A stretch of 64,000 bases of DNA from Aquilaria yunnanensis (lineage: Eukaryota > Streptophyta > Magnoliopsida > Malvales > Thymelaeaceae). Position 1 is the stretch's first letter; each line of letters opens with the position of its first letter. Under the pieces are notes generated by a model, which saw only the letters and a program-made list of their open reading frames with translations, was not told the DNA's origin and ran no database searches. The stretch covers positions 43,122,501 to 43,186,500 of the forward strand of contig CM077593.1 of the NCBI GenBank assembly GCA_039654915.1. The letters run 5' to 3'. Below are positions 21,212 to 33,552 of this stretch, in pieces. The translations under genes were made by a program, and so were the position numbers.

Positions 21212-22732
21212 TGATGAATACTCATAAGTGTATTGTTATTAAGGGTTTAAATCATCATTATATACTTTGATTATGATTAATTTCTATATTCTGAGCATTT
21301 TTTCACCGGGTTACTATTCATGCATTTTTTCTATTCATACGCATTTTTACTATTCATTGAGTTACTCTTCACCGAGTCATTATTCACTAGTCACTATTCA
21401 TGCACATATTTCACTGTTCACACGCATATTTTACTGTTCATATGTGTTTTACTATTCATCAATATTAAATAATTATTTTTTACGTAGGTAAAATCATCAC
21501 TTGGCGATCATTCACAAAAAAAATCATATCTGGAGGTGTAGATGTTGGAACTGAGTGATTCTAAATTTATCTGAAAGCCAACACATAGATCTTCAACTTT
21601 GCTCCATTCTGCAAGTTAGTTTGATTGTTTTCATTGCTGAAATCTTATTATAGATGAGACCCTTCGTTATTTTATGTGCTGAAGAGCAGTTTCGGTAGAA
21701 AAATCATAACTTGAGTTACGGATGTCCGATTTGAATGAGAAAGCTATTGATTCGAAGCTAAAGAGGAGATCTACAACTCCGTGCTTTAAGGAAGAGCTAA
21801 TATGATGTTTGTGATGGTTGAAAAATTAAAAGAAGTTGCAGCCCGCCATTATTGATTTGTTTTTACCTACATTTTACCATTTTATTTTTACCATTTCACC
21901 CACCCCAAAACTCTATAAATAGGCACCTTGGGGGCAGGGTGAAGAATGCCATTTTTCTTAGGCTTCCTTTATGTTCTTGTATCATTTTTAGATTTTCTCC
22001 TTTGTTCTTGTTCTTATTTTCAATACCGAAGCTCTGTCCAAGTGTTTTCTCGTTCTTGTTTGTGTTCTTTCTTTTGATCTTTCAATCCATGCTCATTTCA
22101 TCTTTCTACATGTTGTTTACTTTTATCATGACTAACTAATCTTTCTTTTGCTAAGGTGAAAAGGTGAAGCTTTTGGTATAAAGGTTATGATTGATTTGAA
22201 TAGATCACAACGTTAATGCTATTTTCTTCCTTAATCTATTTAACTTTCCTCCTTGTTAAGTGGGAGTCTTGATTCATCATAGTCAATCATTGGCACAAAA
22301 GCTGGTTGATTCCCTCTGTAGAACATGCCTCTACCGGCTATATTGGAATCTTGAGCTATTGTCGACAAAGGTTGGCATGATGGATACTTGAACCCATTAG
22401 CAAGTGTTAGCATTTTAAGATCAATGAAAGTTAATACTAACTAAATTCCCCTTTTGGGACCTCCTTTATGTGTGGATCTCAATTGAGTGGTAAGATTGGC
22501 TAAAATTAATCATAACCAATATACTAAAAGTGGATCTCCTAACCTTAGTTATTTTATTTGAATTTGAGTTTTTAATCAACACCTGTTCACACCTTGCACC
22601 AATAACTTTCCTTATTACCAAATCTATAATTTGAATTTCTTAATTCACTTCCCTGTGGTTCGACACTTGGACTCCTGAGATTTTATTACTTGCGACAACC
22701 TACCCTTGGGTTACAACTGCTAGAGCGCAGCA
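21212..22732 (+). repeat. Element E 3' LTR
   Basis: This is the complete 1521-bp LTR. It starts TGATGAATACTC, ends TAGAGCGCAGCA and is followed by the CTTGT duplication. It matches the 5' LTR throughout 7990-9385 with scattered substitutions and small length changes. The ACTATTCAT-type cluster at about 21311-21460 is longer than in the 5' LTR. TATA (CTCTATAAATAGGCACC) lies near 21911. Confidence 0.9.
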
Positions 22733-22737
22733 CTTGT

Positions 22738-24841
22738 GATGTGGTTGCTTGATTGAGCTAATTCAAGGATAATTGAGGTAAGGGATTTATTGCATTTTTA
22801 TGTTTGATGCCATTTATAGTTTGTTTGCTTGTTGGAATCAAGTAATTTGGTAAATTGCATTAGTTGGTGGATAGTGTTGCTCATAGTGGACTAGTATTGA
22901 TGCAATGGCTTGTGTGATGTTTATGGACACCAAAGATTTGGTTCTAATGGCACATTGTAGCCTTGAGAGTATGCACATGCAGGTTTAGGTCATGGGGCAA
23001 AGTCCCTAGCATGGCCAAGGAGCATAGAGGCCTTGAACACAAGCTAAAGCACTTAAAAGCAACACCATGCTTGGCGCAGCCAATGACGTGTCTTTGGCAC
23101 CTGAAGATGTAGCTTTGGGCTCTAAGAAAATTGTAAATTTCTGAGTGCCCAGGAAAGGATGCATCCATAGTTTCCAAAGACACAACATTAAGCTCACTAA
23201 GACCTCAAGGACTACTCTTTAGCACTTGAGGACATGGCTTTGGTATCCCTTCATGAGCTCCAAGCAGAGATGTGGCATTGGGCTCTGAGGACACAGCTTT
23301 GATACCTAAATTGACTAAGGTATTCTTAAGTCAATTAGGAGGTTTCCTTGGGAACAAAGGTGGCACCTTGTGAGACTCTAGGGTGAAAGGTGGTAAGAAC
23401 TACCTTAGTGCACCCAAGAATCTCACAATGTGCTAAGAATGGTATCAAAGCTTAAGTTGTAAGTCAGGTTTTGGTGTTGGTAAAATTTTTGACTACATTA
23501 AGTGCTAGGAAGTGAGTGAAAGGTTTAGTGACCATTAGTGGCCTAGTTATGCTTCGGACTTAAGGTGCTAATGTAAAACCTTAGTACACTCATGTGGGTT
23601 CCGTGGAACCTAGTAAATATTAGTCCATCCATGGCAATTTTTACTCCACTAGGGTGAACCAAGTAATGGTGGATAGGTATGTGCCTTAAGTGAAGGTTTA
23701 GTGCACTTGTAGCCTAGGTAGGGTTACTTGAAGTGGAAGCGAGAACCCAGTGCACTCTTGGTGTCATTTTTAGGTGGAAGCTTATTACACAAGTGACCTA
23801 GGCAAGTCTAAGGACTCGAGGCATTATGTGGAAGCTTAGTACACCTAGTGAGTTCCTTAGAACTCAAGCAAAGTGCATCCACCATGTTTACTTGCATAAC
23901 AATAAGGGGAAGGTTATTTAGTGAGCTTGGAGCATTGGGTCGTTAACAAGCAAAGGCTTGGTAGGAGTGAGTTAGGGGCCAAAGCTCACTAGGCATAGGG
24001 TGATGTTCATGCGAGGACTAGAAAGAGGTGGGGTCCCAAGGGGTCCGAATATATGTAGATATGTTAGCCCTTAGATTGTAATCGTGCATAGTAGACTTCA
24101 TATATTATATATATGTGTGTCCTTTGGGTTTTTCTTGTAGGTTGAAGGATCCCTTACTGATAATCTTTGATTCTCACTCCCTTAGCTTTTATTGTGCAAT
24201 TTTTGGGTGTCATTGAGCTAGCAACCACAAAGTGTTGTTGAGCTAAGCTCATAAGTAGGTATGTGGTTTATTTGAATATTTATGATTCTAGTTTGTGGTT
24301 TGGTTGTTGGTTATGATATGGCGCTAACTAAAGTTGTTTATTTGACTGACATAGGCTAGTGAAGCACAAGGGAGGGCTTCGAAGCTTGCCACCAGGAGTT
24401 TGTTCTAAGGTGGGAGCTTGGTTGCGAATCTCAGTATTATCATTTAGTGTATAGTTTTCATACACTAGTTGCCTCCAATGTTCATGTTGAGTATGTACTC
24501 TAGAGTAATTCTTGGGTATGAGTATAGTCTACTTTTGTATGGATGCTTTGACATGATTGATTATGTGTAGTTAATTCCATAGTTATTTTGTATGCTTTGA
24601 CTACTTTGAAACTTGGATTTTAGTGGAAAGCCCAAGGAATGTTTTATGATTTATTTTTATATTTTATATATTGTTTTATTACATAAGTCAAAGCATTACT
24701 CATGCATGGTCACATAGTAGGATTAATTAACTAGAAGCTTAAAGGTTTTAACTAGTGTGTATATAATCAATTAGCTAATTGTGACTATTGTGGGACAAGT
24801 TCCCATAGGCTTCCTGGGTAGGCCCATGAAGAGCCGTGTCA
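22738..24841 (+). repeat. Solo LTR beta, right segment
   Basis: This continues LTR beta after the nested element E and ends GAGCCGTGTCA, like the end of alpha. It holds a degenerate run at about 23050-23310 of short units built on GACATGGCTTTGG-type sequence. No gene is seen. The At-p env-like ORF resumes after its right-hand duplication (24842-24846). Confidence 0.75.
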
Positions 24842-24846
24842 AGTTA

Positions 24847-25079
24847 AGTAGGCCAAGTTGAGTTCTGCTATTGCTAAGGAGAAAGTCAAGGATGGAGCTA
24901 TTGAGACTACTACTGTTGACACTACTACTGCTGCCGAGGAGGCTGGAGGGATAGGAACTGATCCAATGATAAAGGAGCCGAGTACTGAGGCTAGGGTTAT
25001 TGAGAATCCTACTATGCCTACACCGATGATGATGGCTCCGAGCACCTCTACTAACATTCCACCTCCTGAAAATGCTTGA
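24847..25079 (+). pseudogene. Athila ORF1 / env-like protein, C-terminal part (At-p)
   Basis: With beta and its duplication removed, the reading continues in frame from the segment ending at 7268, with one TAG just after the junction. The product is a low-complexity tail rich in Ala, Glu, Thr and Pro, ending at TGA 25077-25079 (PSTSTNIPPPENA). Such a disordered C-terminus is common for this ORF. The in-frame join is the main evidence that both parts are one gene. Confidence 0.7.
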
Positions 25080-26470
25080 TTCCTTTCCAATCCAAGGCAT
25101 TTATTTATTTGTTTGTTTATATGGTTATGTTATTATGGATAATGGTAATATTTTTATTTTCCATGTTCATTTAGATTTCCATTATTTACATTTTGATATT
25201 GGAGCATCGGTTGATCCTTTGTTAGTTTGATACTATTTTGTATTAGTTTTGCTATATTTGCTTATGTTTCTTTTTCATATATTTTGTGGTTGATCACCTT
25301 TTATGTTTTCTTTGGAGGCCTTTAAATTTTTGATTCGAAGCTTGATTCAATACCTTTTATGGAACTACTTTTTGGGGAGACAAGCAATTCCTTTTTCTTT
25401 TCAAGGGTGGTCTCAGTTTCTATCGCCCATTCTTTTTTTATTTATCATTTTATTTTTAATGCTAGTGCATTGAGGGAAATGTACAATTTAAGTCTGGGGG
25501 AGTGGATTTTATTTTTGAACCCTTATTTATTATTATTATTTTTTTTTTTTGCATTTACCCTTTTGGTGATTTTTCTGAAAATTTTAAAATTTTTTGCGCT
25601 AAAGTGTTTTTGAATGATTTATTGAGCATTTCCTTGTTAAAGAGTGATTGTTAATTTGACATCTTGAGTTCTTAACATGAAGACTAAGTAAGTGATTCAT
25701 AATCTTTCACTTCTTATGCTTAATTTGTTGTTAAAATGTTTTTGTGATTTATTAGCAAGCTAATGGAAGATGGTCTCAAAAAACTATTTTTGTATCAATT
25801 TTTTGTGTTTAGTACACCGTTTAAAGCATGCTAAGTTTTGAGTTTCTTTGTTGGATTGATGGAATATTTGGTTGATGGATTTGTGGTTGATTGCTGGTAA
25901 AGTAAAGTAAATATGCTACTATGCTGTTTTAAGTGTTATAGTAGGATGGGGTCTTCTCCTAAGGCATCACTCGATCATAGCTTGAAAAGATGCTAAAAGC
26001 ATAAGTATGATCAAAAGATCATCTTGGACTGTGTTGAAAATTAGCTTGGGTATAGATAGGGCTCCTGTAGTGTACACTTGCTACAAAAGTTTTTGACACA
26101 TAACTAGAATTGGTGGTTTGAATGGTTGCGCATAGTTATCTTTGACTTAGTGTGGTTTATGCTTTTTACTTTGTATGAAAATTTGATGTTATCTTCTCCG
26201 ATTTTGAGAGATATGGGTTGCTAGCTTGAGAGTGAATTGTTACCATTAAATTATTTTGTTTTGGAAGTGTTTGATAGAAGGAGTTGCATGATTGGTAGTC
26301 TTGTTAATTTCTCAAGATAATTAGAGTCTCAATTCTCTCTATTTCTTTTCTCAAGGAAATGATTCCACACTCTATATTCTAATTGTTTTTAAAGTTTTTA
26401 AAAAAAATTCAGATTTTTCTCTTGGTTTTTGCTTGAAGGCAAGCAAAAGTTCAAGTGTAGGGGAAAAATA
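25080..26470 (+). other. At-p 3' untranslated tract and polypurine tract
   Basis: AT-rich sequence without a gene. GTGCATTGAGGGAAATGTAC followed by AAGTCTGGGGGAGTGG at about 25491-25505 is the recurrent 3' signature of Athila-type elements. A second purine tract, AAGTGTAGGGGAAAAATA, ends at 26470, immediately before the 3' LTR. Confidence 0.65.
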
Positions 26471-27851
26471 TGATATACTCATATTTAGTTATGTTTTCTA
26501 TAGGTTTTTCCTTTATATTTACTTGTCTTTTGAAGTATTTTTTGCGAGGATATGGTGCTTAATTGATTAATATTTTATTTTAGCTTTATGAGAGATGGGA
26601 AGGATTTTGGTGAAGTTTTGGAGCTGAATTGTAAGTTTTAGCGAAGTTTTGGATCTTACACACCCTTGTACATGCCCATGTAGTGCCTTACACGCCCACA
26701 TTCCAAACTATGTTGAATTAAGTGAAAATTTAAAGTCCAAAGAAGTAACACGGCTTCTTACATAGCCATGTATCAGCCTATGTTTGTCTAGTTTTTAGGG
26801 TTTCTTGGGATTAATTTAAAAGAGGAGAGATAGAGGAGAGGAGACAAAAAAAGACAAAAAAAAAGTGAGTTTTTCATGGAAGAAGGATGCCGAAGGCAAT
26901 TTTGATGGTCAACACCATTCTATGAGTGTCGGATTAAAGATTTCTTTGAAAAGAAGAAATTTAGCCATGGATCATTCTTTTCTTAGTTTTCTTTTGATTC
27001 TTTGGTGTTTATTTTATGACACTATGAGCTAAACTTTTCTTGCTCAAGCTTAGAGTAGATGAACCCTTAGATGATTTTATGATTCTGATTATTTCTAGTT
27101 TACTATGATTATGTGTTTCACTTGCAATTTATCAAATGTGCTTTGTTGCATTGATTAATAGTAGCAAGCTTGTTAATTCAATATGGGATGATGAACATGT
27201 ATCAAGCAGTATCTGGTATGTTTGTTGAAAATCACCATTGGATAGAGGGGATATTATCATAACCGGGAGTAATAGGTGCAATATAATACCTTCAGAGTAG
27301 GGTGAAACCTAGTAATAGGTCATAGGACTTGTAATGTGTTCTTAGGAAGCACAGTAGGCCTAGACAACCTATCAATACATAAGAATGGAGTTAGTGTAAT
27401 GGCATAATAGGGAGCTAATCTACATCATGTAGTACAACATGGTCCAAGTTAACTGCAATCCTATTAAACTAGAATAAAAGCAACATAAAGGAAGTTCTAA
27501 GGGGATTTTATTCTAATTATGAGGTTTTTTTATCGTTGATGGTTTTAGTTGTTTTTCATTGCTTGCTGATAGTTAGTAGTTTATTTTAATGTATTTGTTA
27601 GTTTAGTTAATTCATAGTAGTTAGTTAAACAATTCCTCTTAATTTTCGGTTGCATAATAGAGAGACATTAAAGACGGTAGACAACCTCCATTCATTGGGA
27701 AAAATGATCTTGGTAGTTGCGACTACTATACTTCGATGATAAAAGCACTTGCCTATGAGTTCACTTGTTTGTTTACGTATAGGGAGAATTAACACATCCA
27801 CACTATTAATAGTATAGTGGGAAAGGTTTGTTTTAAACTACGAACACACTA
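26471..27851 (+). repeat. At-p 3' LTR
   Basis: It starts TGATATACTCATATT right after a polypurine tract. The right edge is set by similarity to the end of the At-m LTR (AGGTTTGTTTTRAACTACGA near 27823 and, on the other strand, near 35743), so it is accurate only to a few bases. The matching 5' LTR is outside the window. The stretch 26640-26790 carries decayed copies of an ACACGGCCATGT-like motif. Confidence 0.55.
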
Positions 27852-28600
27852 AAACACAGGTAAAAATATGGGCATGTAAAGGACCGTGCATAGGTGACAT
27901 GACTAGCAAAACTGTCATGTAAGAGACTATGTTTAATGTTTGATGCCCAAAATTTTTGCAAAACAAAGAAACAAGAAGGGTAGTAACATGGGAAAATTAG
28001 AGACTATGTTAGATAAACACAATTAACAACACAGTAATGTGTATGACCACGTATGTACTCTAGAACACCAAAATTCTTCAACTCAAAGACGAAACACGTT
28101 TTTAAACATGGGAATGTATATGACCATGTAACATAAACACTTTTTAAAATGTGGGCACGTATGTGGATGTGTTTAAGCTTTGAAATTTTAAATTTTTGAA
28201 AAATATGGGTAAGAACATGGCCATCTATGGAACCGTGTAAGGTAACATGCTTTATAACACAGTTGGAACACAAACTATGTTTGGCTATTGTAGCTTAAAT
28301 AAAAAAAATTCTTGTGAAAAGTAATTTTTGAAAAATCAAACATAGCTGTGTTTTAGACTGTTTTGAGCAACACGGTTTTGAACATGAGCATGTTTGGCCC
28401 CTAGACTTTGAAAAATTTTGCACACTTACCCAGAATAATGCTTAACCTTTTTCTGCCACTTTCAACCGCAAATTCTTCCTGAAATACTTTAGATTCCCAC
28501 ATCAACAACACAAATTATAAGATCATAGGACAAACAAAAGGTAATTAAACCACTATAATATAAAACCAAATAAAAAAATAGAAAAATGGAAAATTTAATG
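27852..28600 (-). other. At-m untranslated tract with decayed ACACGGCCATGT-type repeats
   Basis: No coding sequence is seen. On the minus strand the tract holds many variants of an inverted motif near ACACGGCCATGT or ACATGGTCATGT, at spacings of roughly 25-60 bp (for example near 27880, 28045, 28125, 28160 and 28220). It lies downstream of the At-m gag remnant. Confidence 0.55.
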
Positions 28601-29123
28601 CTTTGGTTGCCTCTCAAGAAGTGCTTGGTTTAACGTCATTGGCTTGGCATTGTCCTTGATTCTTGAAGGAGGTTCTTCCTTCCTCTCCAACACCTTTACA
28701 TCAACATGAGTATCTGGCTTATGACGGAAAGTGGGATGGTAGACTTCTTTAGGATTTGGCTCGGTATTCACCAGTAAAGCTCATTGTGGCCTTTCTAAAA
28801 GTATCTTAGCAAGTTAACCCAATTGTGTCTTGAAATTCTATATACTTGCCCTCATATTCCACAATTCTATCTTATCTATGCTTGCATTAGAATGTTACAC
28901 ATTCTTGGAAATCAATTCCTCCATAGTTGGTCTATTTTCTTATTGTGGTTGAGGCTGAAAACCAGGCAGTTGTTCCCTCTGATTATTCCAAGAAAAATTA
29001 GGATGATTTCTCCATTTCAGATTGTACATATTATTGTATGGATTGTTTTGTGGCCTCAGTCAATTTCCAATGAAGTCCACTTACTTAGTTTTGCTTAAAT
29101 AATGGGACATCTGAGATTCACTA
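28601..29123 (-). pseudogene. At-m gag C-terminal part
   Basis: Reading the minus strand from 29123, the gag continues with NNMYNLKWRNHPNFSWNN near 29010, the same Trp/Asn-rich segment seen in the gag of element E. It ends near 28610 with a basic tail (NQALLERQPKH). Several TAG and TAA stops interrupt it. The joining sequence to pol and all of pol are absent. It continues across LTR epsilon to 31578. Confidence 0.75.
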
Positions 29124-31572
29124 TGTAATGCCCGCAAAATCCTAAGTAATTAAGCCTCAAGATATGAAGAATTTTGACTAAATTGGAAATTAAGTTCATT
29201 GAGTTTGGGAGACACTAAATTAAGTGGGATTGGGAGTATGATGAGTGTTGAACACTCTCAGAATTTAATCTTGGCTTAGGCCAAGCAAAACGATGAAAAC
29301 TTAAGGTGAGGGACTCAATTGAATAAAGAGGACTTTTGGTGGTTGGGCTCAATTGCCCAAATGGGAGGAATTAAGGGACTAAGGGGGGGATTAGCCAATT
29401 TTATAGGCATTGGATACCATGGCTGCCACCTCCCTCTGTTTTCCATTAGTTTAATCCACCTCCCATCCAACTCATCACTTAGGATTCCTTCCCCTACCTA
29501 CTTGTCCCCTACTTTTGACAAATTCTCCCAACTTTCACCAAAGTCTTCCAATTTGTCACCTACTTTTGACTATCTCACCCACCACCCACACCAGTCTTCC
29601 AATTTTTCACCTACTTTTGACTATCTCACTCACGACCCACACAAGTCTTCCAATTTGTCTCCCAATTTGTCTCTCACTCACTCCCATGTGAATCACATGG
29701 TTTCACTTTATATATACACCCATGGCTGGCCATACAAATTCCATTTTAGTCTCTATTTCACTCATTTCACTTACTTACTCTAAAACACTCATTCTCTCCT
29801 CCTATAGCTCAAACACTTCTCCAACTCTTTCTCCCACAATACCATTCAGCCAAGTATTGCTCTTGGTGTTCTTGAGTGTGAAGCTTGTGTCTTCAATGTT
29901 GATAAGCTTCTAAAGCCTTCCAAGGCAATGAATCAAGTGGCAGGAGGAAGCTTGAGGGAAATCAAGCATAAAGATTCGGCCATACCTCCTTTGCTGAGGT
30001 ATTGTGTGTTTCACCAGGTTTTCTTGGTATATGTAAGCTTTCGAGCTATGGTAATGCAAGAATATACTTGCTAATAATTCAGCCATTGTAGGTTCTAGCT
30101 ACGACAAGTGAGGAAAAGGCAAAGAAACAAGCTTCTAAAGCTTTCTGCAACAAAGTTGCTAAGGGTTTTATGGTAAGGATTCTTATACTCTTTGAGTATT
30201 CGGGCCCTTGGGTGATGGATATTGGATGCCATGCGATCCTCAGAGTGCTAAAGAGGGCTATGTTTTGTTGCTTAGGCAACTCTGTGCTAGCTAGCTCCGT
30301 GCAAGCATTAAGACTAGGAATTGAGTCAGCCAACTCAATTCCCAAGCATAAAGAGCTCAGATTTTAAAATGGATTAATAAAATGGTTAACCTAAGAAATG
30401 AGAAATATGGATCATGCTTGCTCTGCCCTTCAGGGGGATCAGGTGTTAAGTGGTGTGTGTGTTGTGTGCTTCTATGTTAGGTTGTGCATGCTAACCCCCG
30501 ATTATTATTATTATTGTTTTATGCATGTACTTGTATCTTCTTTGTCTTAGTGTTTTCTTTGCAAGAGCATGGAATATTTGTTGCCATGTTATTCTTGGCT
30601 ATGTTAGGCTTTGGAAGCCATATGTTGGGCTCTGGGAGCCATACATAATCCTTACTGAGTTTTACTCATCCGCCCTTCTATACTTCATGTAGGAAAAGGA
30701 GTACTTGAAAGGCACTAAGGTCAAGATTATTTTATACTCTTTCTGTGGTAAAGGTATTATGCATATGTGTGGTAGTTGCTCAATATTCTAAGTATTCTAA
30801 GTGTTATAGGTTGCTTGTGTAACAAGCTAATAAGTGTGGACTTTATGTGCAGGACTTGGAGTCAAGATTGTGGGAACAAAGTCTCTAAGGTGGAAATGTG
30901 TTCTATGTGTGATTTTCCCTGTATAAGCATGGGCTATGTATTTTTGTTTGTCTTAAAAACCAAATTTGTGAATTTAAGTGCTTATGGACACTTTTGGGTA
31001 CTTAAGTAAAATGGCATATATGTGAACTCTTGGGCATTCTGGTTGATAGTGATCTTTAGGCCTAAGTTAAAAGTTGATAGATATGCATGATTATGTGTTC
31101 TAAACACATGTTTGAAATATGGAATCATGTATGTCTCGGCCTTATATGTATGTTTATAGCTGAACATTAAGTAAACATGAACTACAAAGGAAATGTATGC
31201 CTATAATGAGCTAAAGTGGTAACCAATGGAATTAAAGACATGTATGTGTTTATGTGCAATAGTAGGTTACCAAGACACATATATGCAAGACGTATGCATT
31301 ATAAACAAGCTTTTCAAAACTTAAGTTGATGTTTTGGTTGCCATGCATGTACTTGGCTAGTTGAGTAATGAAATGTACACATAAGTTCCACATAAGTACT
31401 AGCTTGTTTCTGAGAGCACAATATAAACCTTTAAGTAAATAATTACTGAGCTAGTACTAGTAATATCCTAGGAACATGCCCGTAGATAAGGAATAAATGC
31501 CCCTTCGTGGAATTCCGCTGCATGAGTAATTAATTGGGCCTAAATGGGCTGGGGGCTAGGCTGGGCATGACA
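29124..31572 (+). repeat. Solo LTR epsilon (imperfect TSD CACTA/TGCTA)
   Basis: A 2449-bp unit from TGTAATGCCCGC, a common gypsy LTR start, to GCTGGGCATGACA. The flanking five bases, CACTA at 29119 and TGCTA at 31573, differ by two transitions. A plus-strand TATA stretch (TTTATATATACACC) at about 29707 sets the orientation. No internal domain. The 154-codon ORF from 29319 is built from its 51-bp tandem repeat and I do not regard it as a gene. Confidence 0.75.
29542..29660. repeat. 51-bp tandem repeat in LTR epsilon
   Basis: AGTCTTCCAATTTKTCACC begins at 29542 and 29593, and a partial unit begins at 29644, so the period is 51 bp with just over two units. Confidence 0.8.
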
Positions 31573-31577
31573 TGCTA

Positions 31578-31878
31578 CTTACATGACCTTTTCTACAAAC
31601 TTTACATTGCAGCACAACTTGCTTCTTTCTAGCCAAAAAATTTCTAAACTCCTTTATTAAAGCTTTAATTTGATTTTCCAAAAATGAATAAGCATTAGAA
31701 TTTTGAATCACAGCTGCTCTATTTGGCTTAATCCTTGATGATGATTGCCGTTGATAATTATTCATCGCCATCTCCTTAATCAAATCTTAGGATGCTTCAG
31801 GAATCTTACTATTAAGTGTACCATTAGCTGCTACATCAATCATGTACTTGGAAGCATAACTCATACCATTATAGAATG
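31578..31878 (-). pseudogene. At-m gag middle part with zinc-knuckle remnant
   Basis: On the minus strand from 31878 the frame reads TFYNGMSYASKYMIDVAANG, then IKEMAMNNYQ, the conserved region after the capsid core in Athila-like gag. A partial zinc knuckle (CKVCRKGH) follows, just before LTR epsilon cuts it. Epsilon removed, it joins the part at 29123. With gamma removed, it joins the N-terminal part at 35151. Confidence 0.8.
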
Positions 31879-33121
31879 TCTATTGACATGGCCGTCCTTG
31901 GCCCCTGCCCAGGAAGCCTGTGAGAATTGGTTTTACAGTGGTTGCAATTGGCTAGCTGTATATGTGTACTGATTAAAACTTCGTGAAACTAGTTGATTAA
32001 CCTAGAATACGCAAGATGCATGCTCTTATGCTTTTACTAGAGTAAATAGAAAACACAAAATGTTCACTTGGCCAAAATACTTCCATAGAAGATAAGTTCA
32101 AATAGCCAAAGCATACAAAACCAACATTTATATGATTATTACTACACATAACAACTGTGTGAGAGCATTCAACATAAAGTAGATAATGCTCCTCACCCAA
32201 GAGCAACCCTAAAGTCTAGGACTCTATCATAGACAAGGGAGGCAACTAAGAGTACAAAATATACAAGCCACAATCAAGATCTTCTCAAACTAACTCCCAC
32301 CTTGGTGGTAAGTACAAGTGGTGAGTCACAAAAGTCCTGTCCATATACTGCTAGGCTTTGAGGCCAAGAAAACACTATAGTTAGCACTATTACTTAACCA
32401 ACAAGTAACCAAAGTAGAATATAATAAAAAAGATTCTCAAGCACAATACTTGCAATAACAAGCTACTGTGGCATCCGTCAACGGTTATTCGGCCTAACAA
32501 TGTTAGAAATTGCACAACATAAGTTAGGGAGTGAGAATTAAAAAATTCTCAATAAGGGTCTTCACTTCACTCGCAAGAAAAGTTACTAAGGACCACATAT
32601 ATGTGAGCATATGTAACCTGCTGTGAGCTCATACAACTTGAAGCTAGACGTATGCACATAGATCTCAATACCTTAGGACCTTTCCTCAACCTAGTCCTTT
32701 AACTACAAGGTGGAGCCTTGTCTTCTAGCAAGCGTAGCTTACTAGCCTAACCAGTGATAAGTCACTAGTTAAAACTCCCTTATGTTGTACAGGGGTTCTA
32801 TGGTGGGACTACTATCGACTATGCCTTAAAGACCCACTAGGTGCATTAAGGTTTCACATCACAACCTCATGACTAACTACACGGCTAGGTTGGCGATGGT
32901 GCTAAACCTTTCACCTGAGTTAATGATACTTAGTTAATTACTTAGTTTTCTTGCTTATGGTGAAAGTAATCATAAAAAACCAAGAAAATTCCTAGGTCTT
33001 GGAGAAGTTTTGGAAGCCTCAAAGTACCTTCAAAATACATAGCCCCTAGGTACCCTAAGAACCCCATTAGATCTCCCCTTAAACCTTTTAGCAAACTTGA
33101 AAAATTTCAACCACCTTACCT

Positions 33122-33258
33122 GTGGCGACGCGTCGTCATAGTTGTGAACACTTGGACACATTTTTTCTATCTTGGTGACACATCTTCACTAAATGATGAT
33201 GCGTCACCAACATTCACAATGTTCTAGAAATTTTTATAGGTTGGCAACGCATCACCAA
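33122..33258. repeat. Decayed palindrome cluster in LTR gamma
   Basis: Four degraded versions of TTGGCGACGCGTCGCCAA are seen, at about 33122-33137, 33172-33189, 33195-33210 and 33241-33258 (the last reads TTGGCAACGCATCACCAA). Nearly all changes are CG to TG or CA, as expected from methylated CpG decay. Confidence 0.75.
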
Positions 33259-33552
33259 TACCTCCGAATGCCCAGAAAGTCTCAGTTTTGCTATTATGAC
33301 CTTTAAAGACTTACCAAACATACTAAACATGCTTAGATGGCCTTCAAACTTCATACACTTGTAAAACATGTTCCAAAGACCATAACCAACTATCGCAAGC
33401 ATTCTTATGATGCTTTATAACATCATGCCAATCTCTACAAACCTAGTAGTCCACCATGATTAAACTAGCCCACTAATTAATGCTATTGGAAAAACTACTT
33501 GATTTCATCAAGCAAACACAAACCAATAGCATTAATTAAACTTGAAAACATA

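Larger units (their letters stand above)
7990..22732 (+). mobile_element. Element E: Athila-like LTR retrotransposon with accessory genes (TSD CTTGT)
   Basis: The element is bounded by CTTGT at 7985-7989 and 22733-22737. LTRs begin TGATG and end GCGCAGCA. Internal order is gag, protease, fused pol remnants lacking RT and RNase H, an integrase fragment, a cysteine-rich ORF, a LOG-like ORF, a long untranslated tract and a polypurine tract. It is nested in solo LTR beta. It carries solo LTR alpha in its protease region and two F1 copies before its integrase fragment. With the RT gone it is non-autonomous. The Athila-like assignment rests on the gag (CCHC followed by a TYNPGWRNHSNFSW motif) and on the DLGASVN protease. 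Confidence 0.88.

Noticed and set aside
29319..29783. 154-codon ORF in LTR epsilon with repeated SPTFDYLTH units
   Set aside because: It is produced by the 51-bp tandem repeat in an LTR leader. The repeat length is a multiple of three, so the frame stays open by chance.
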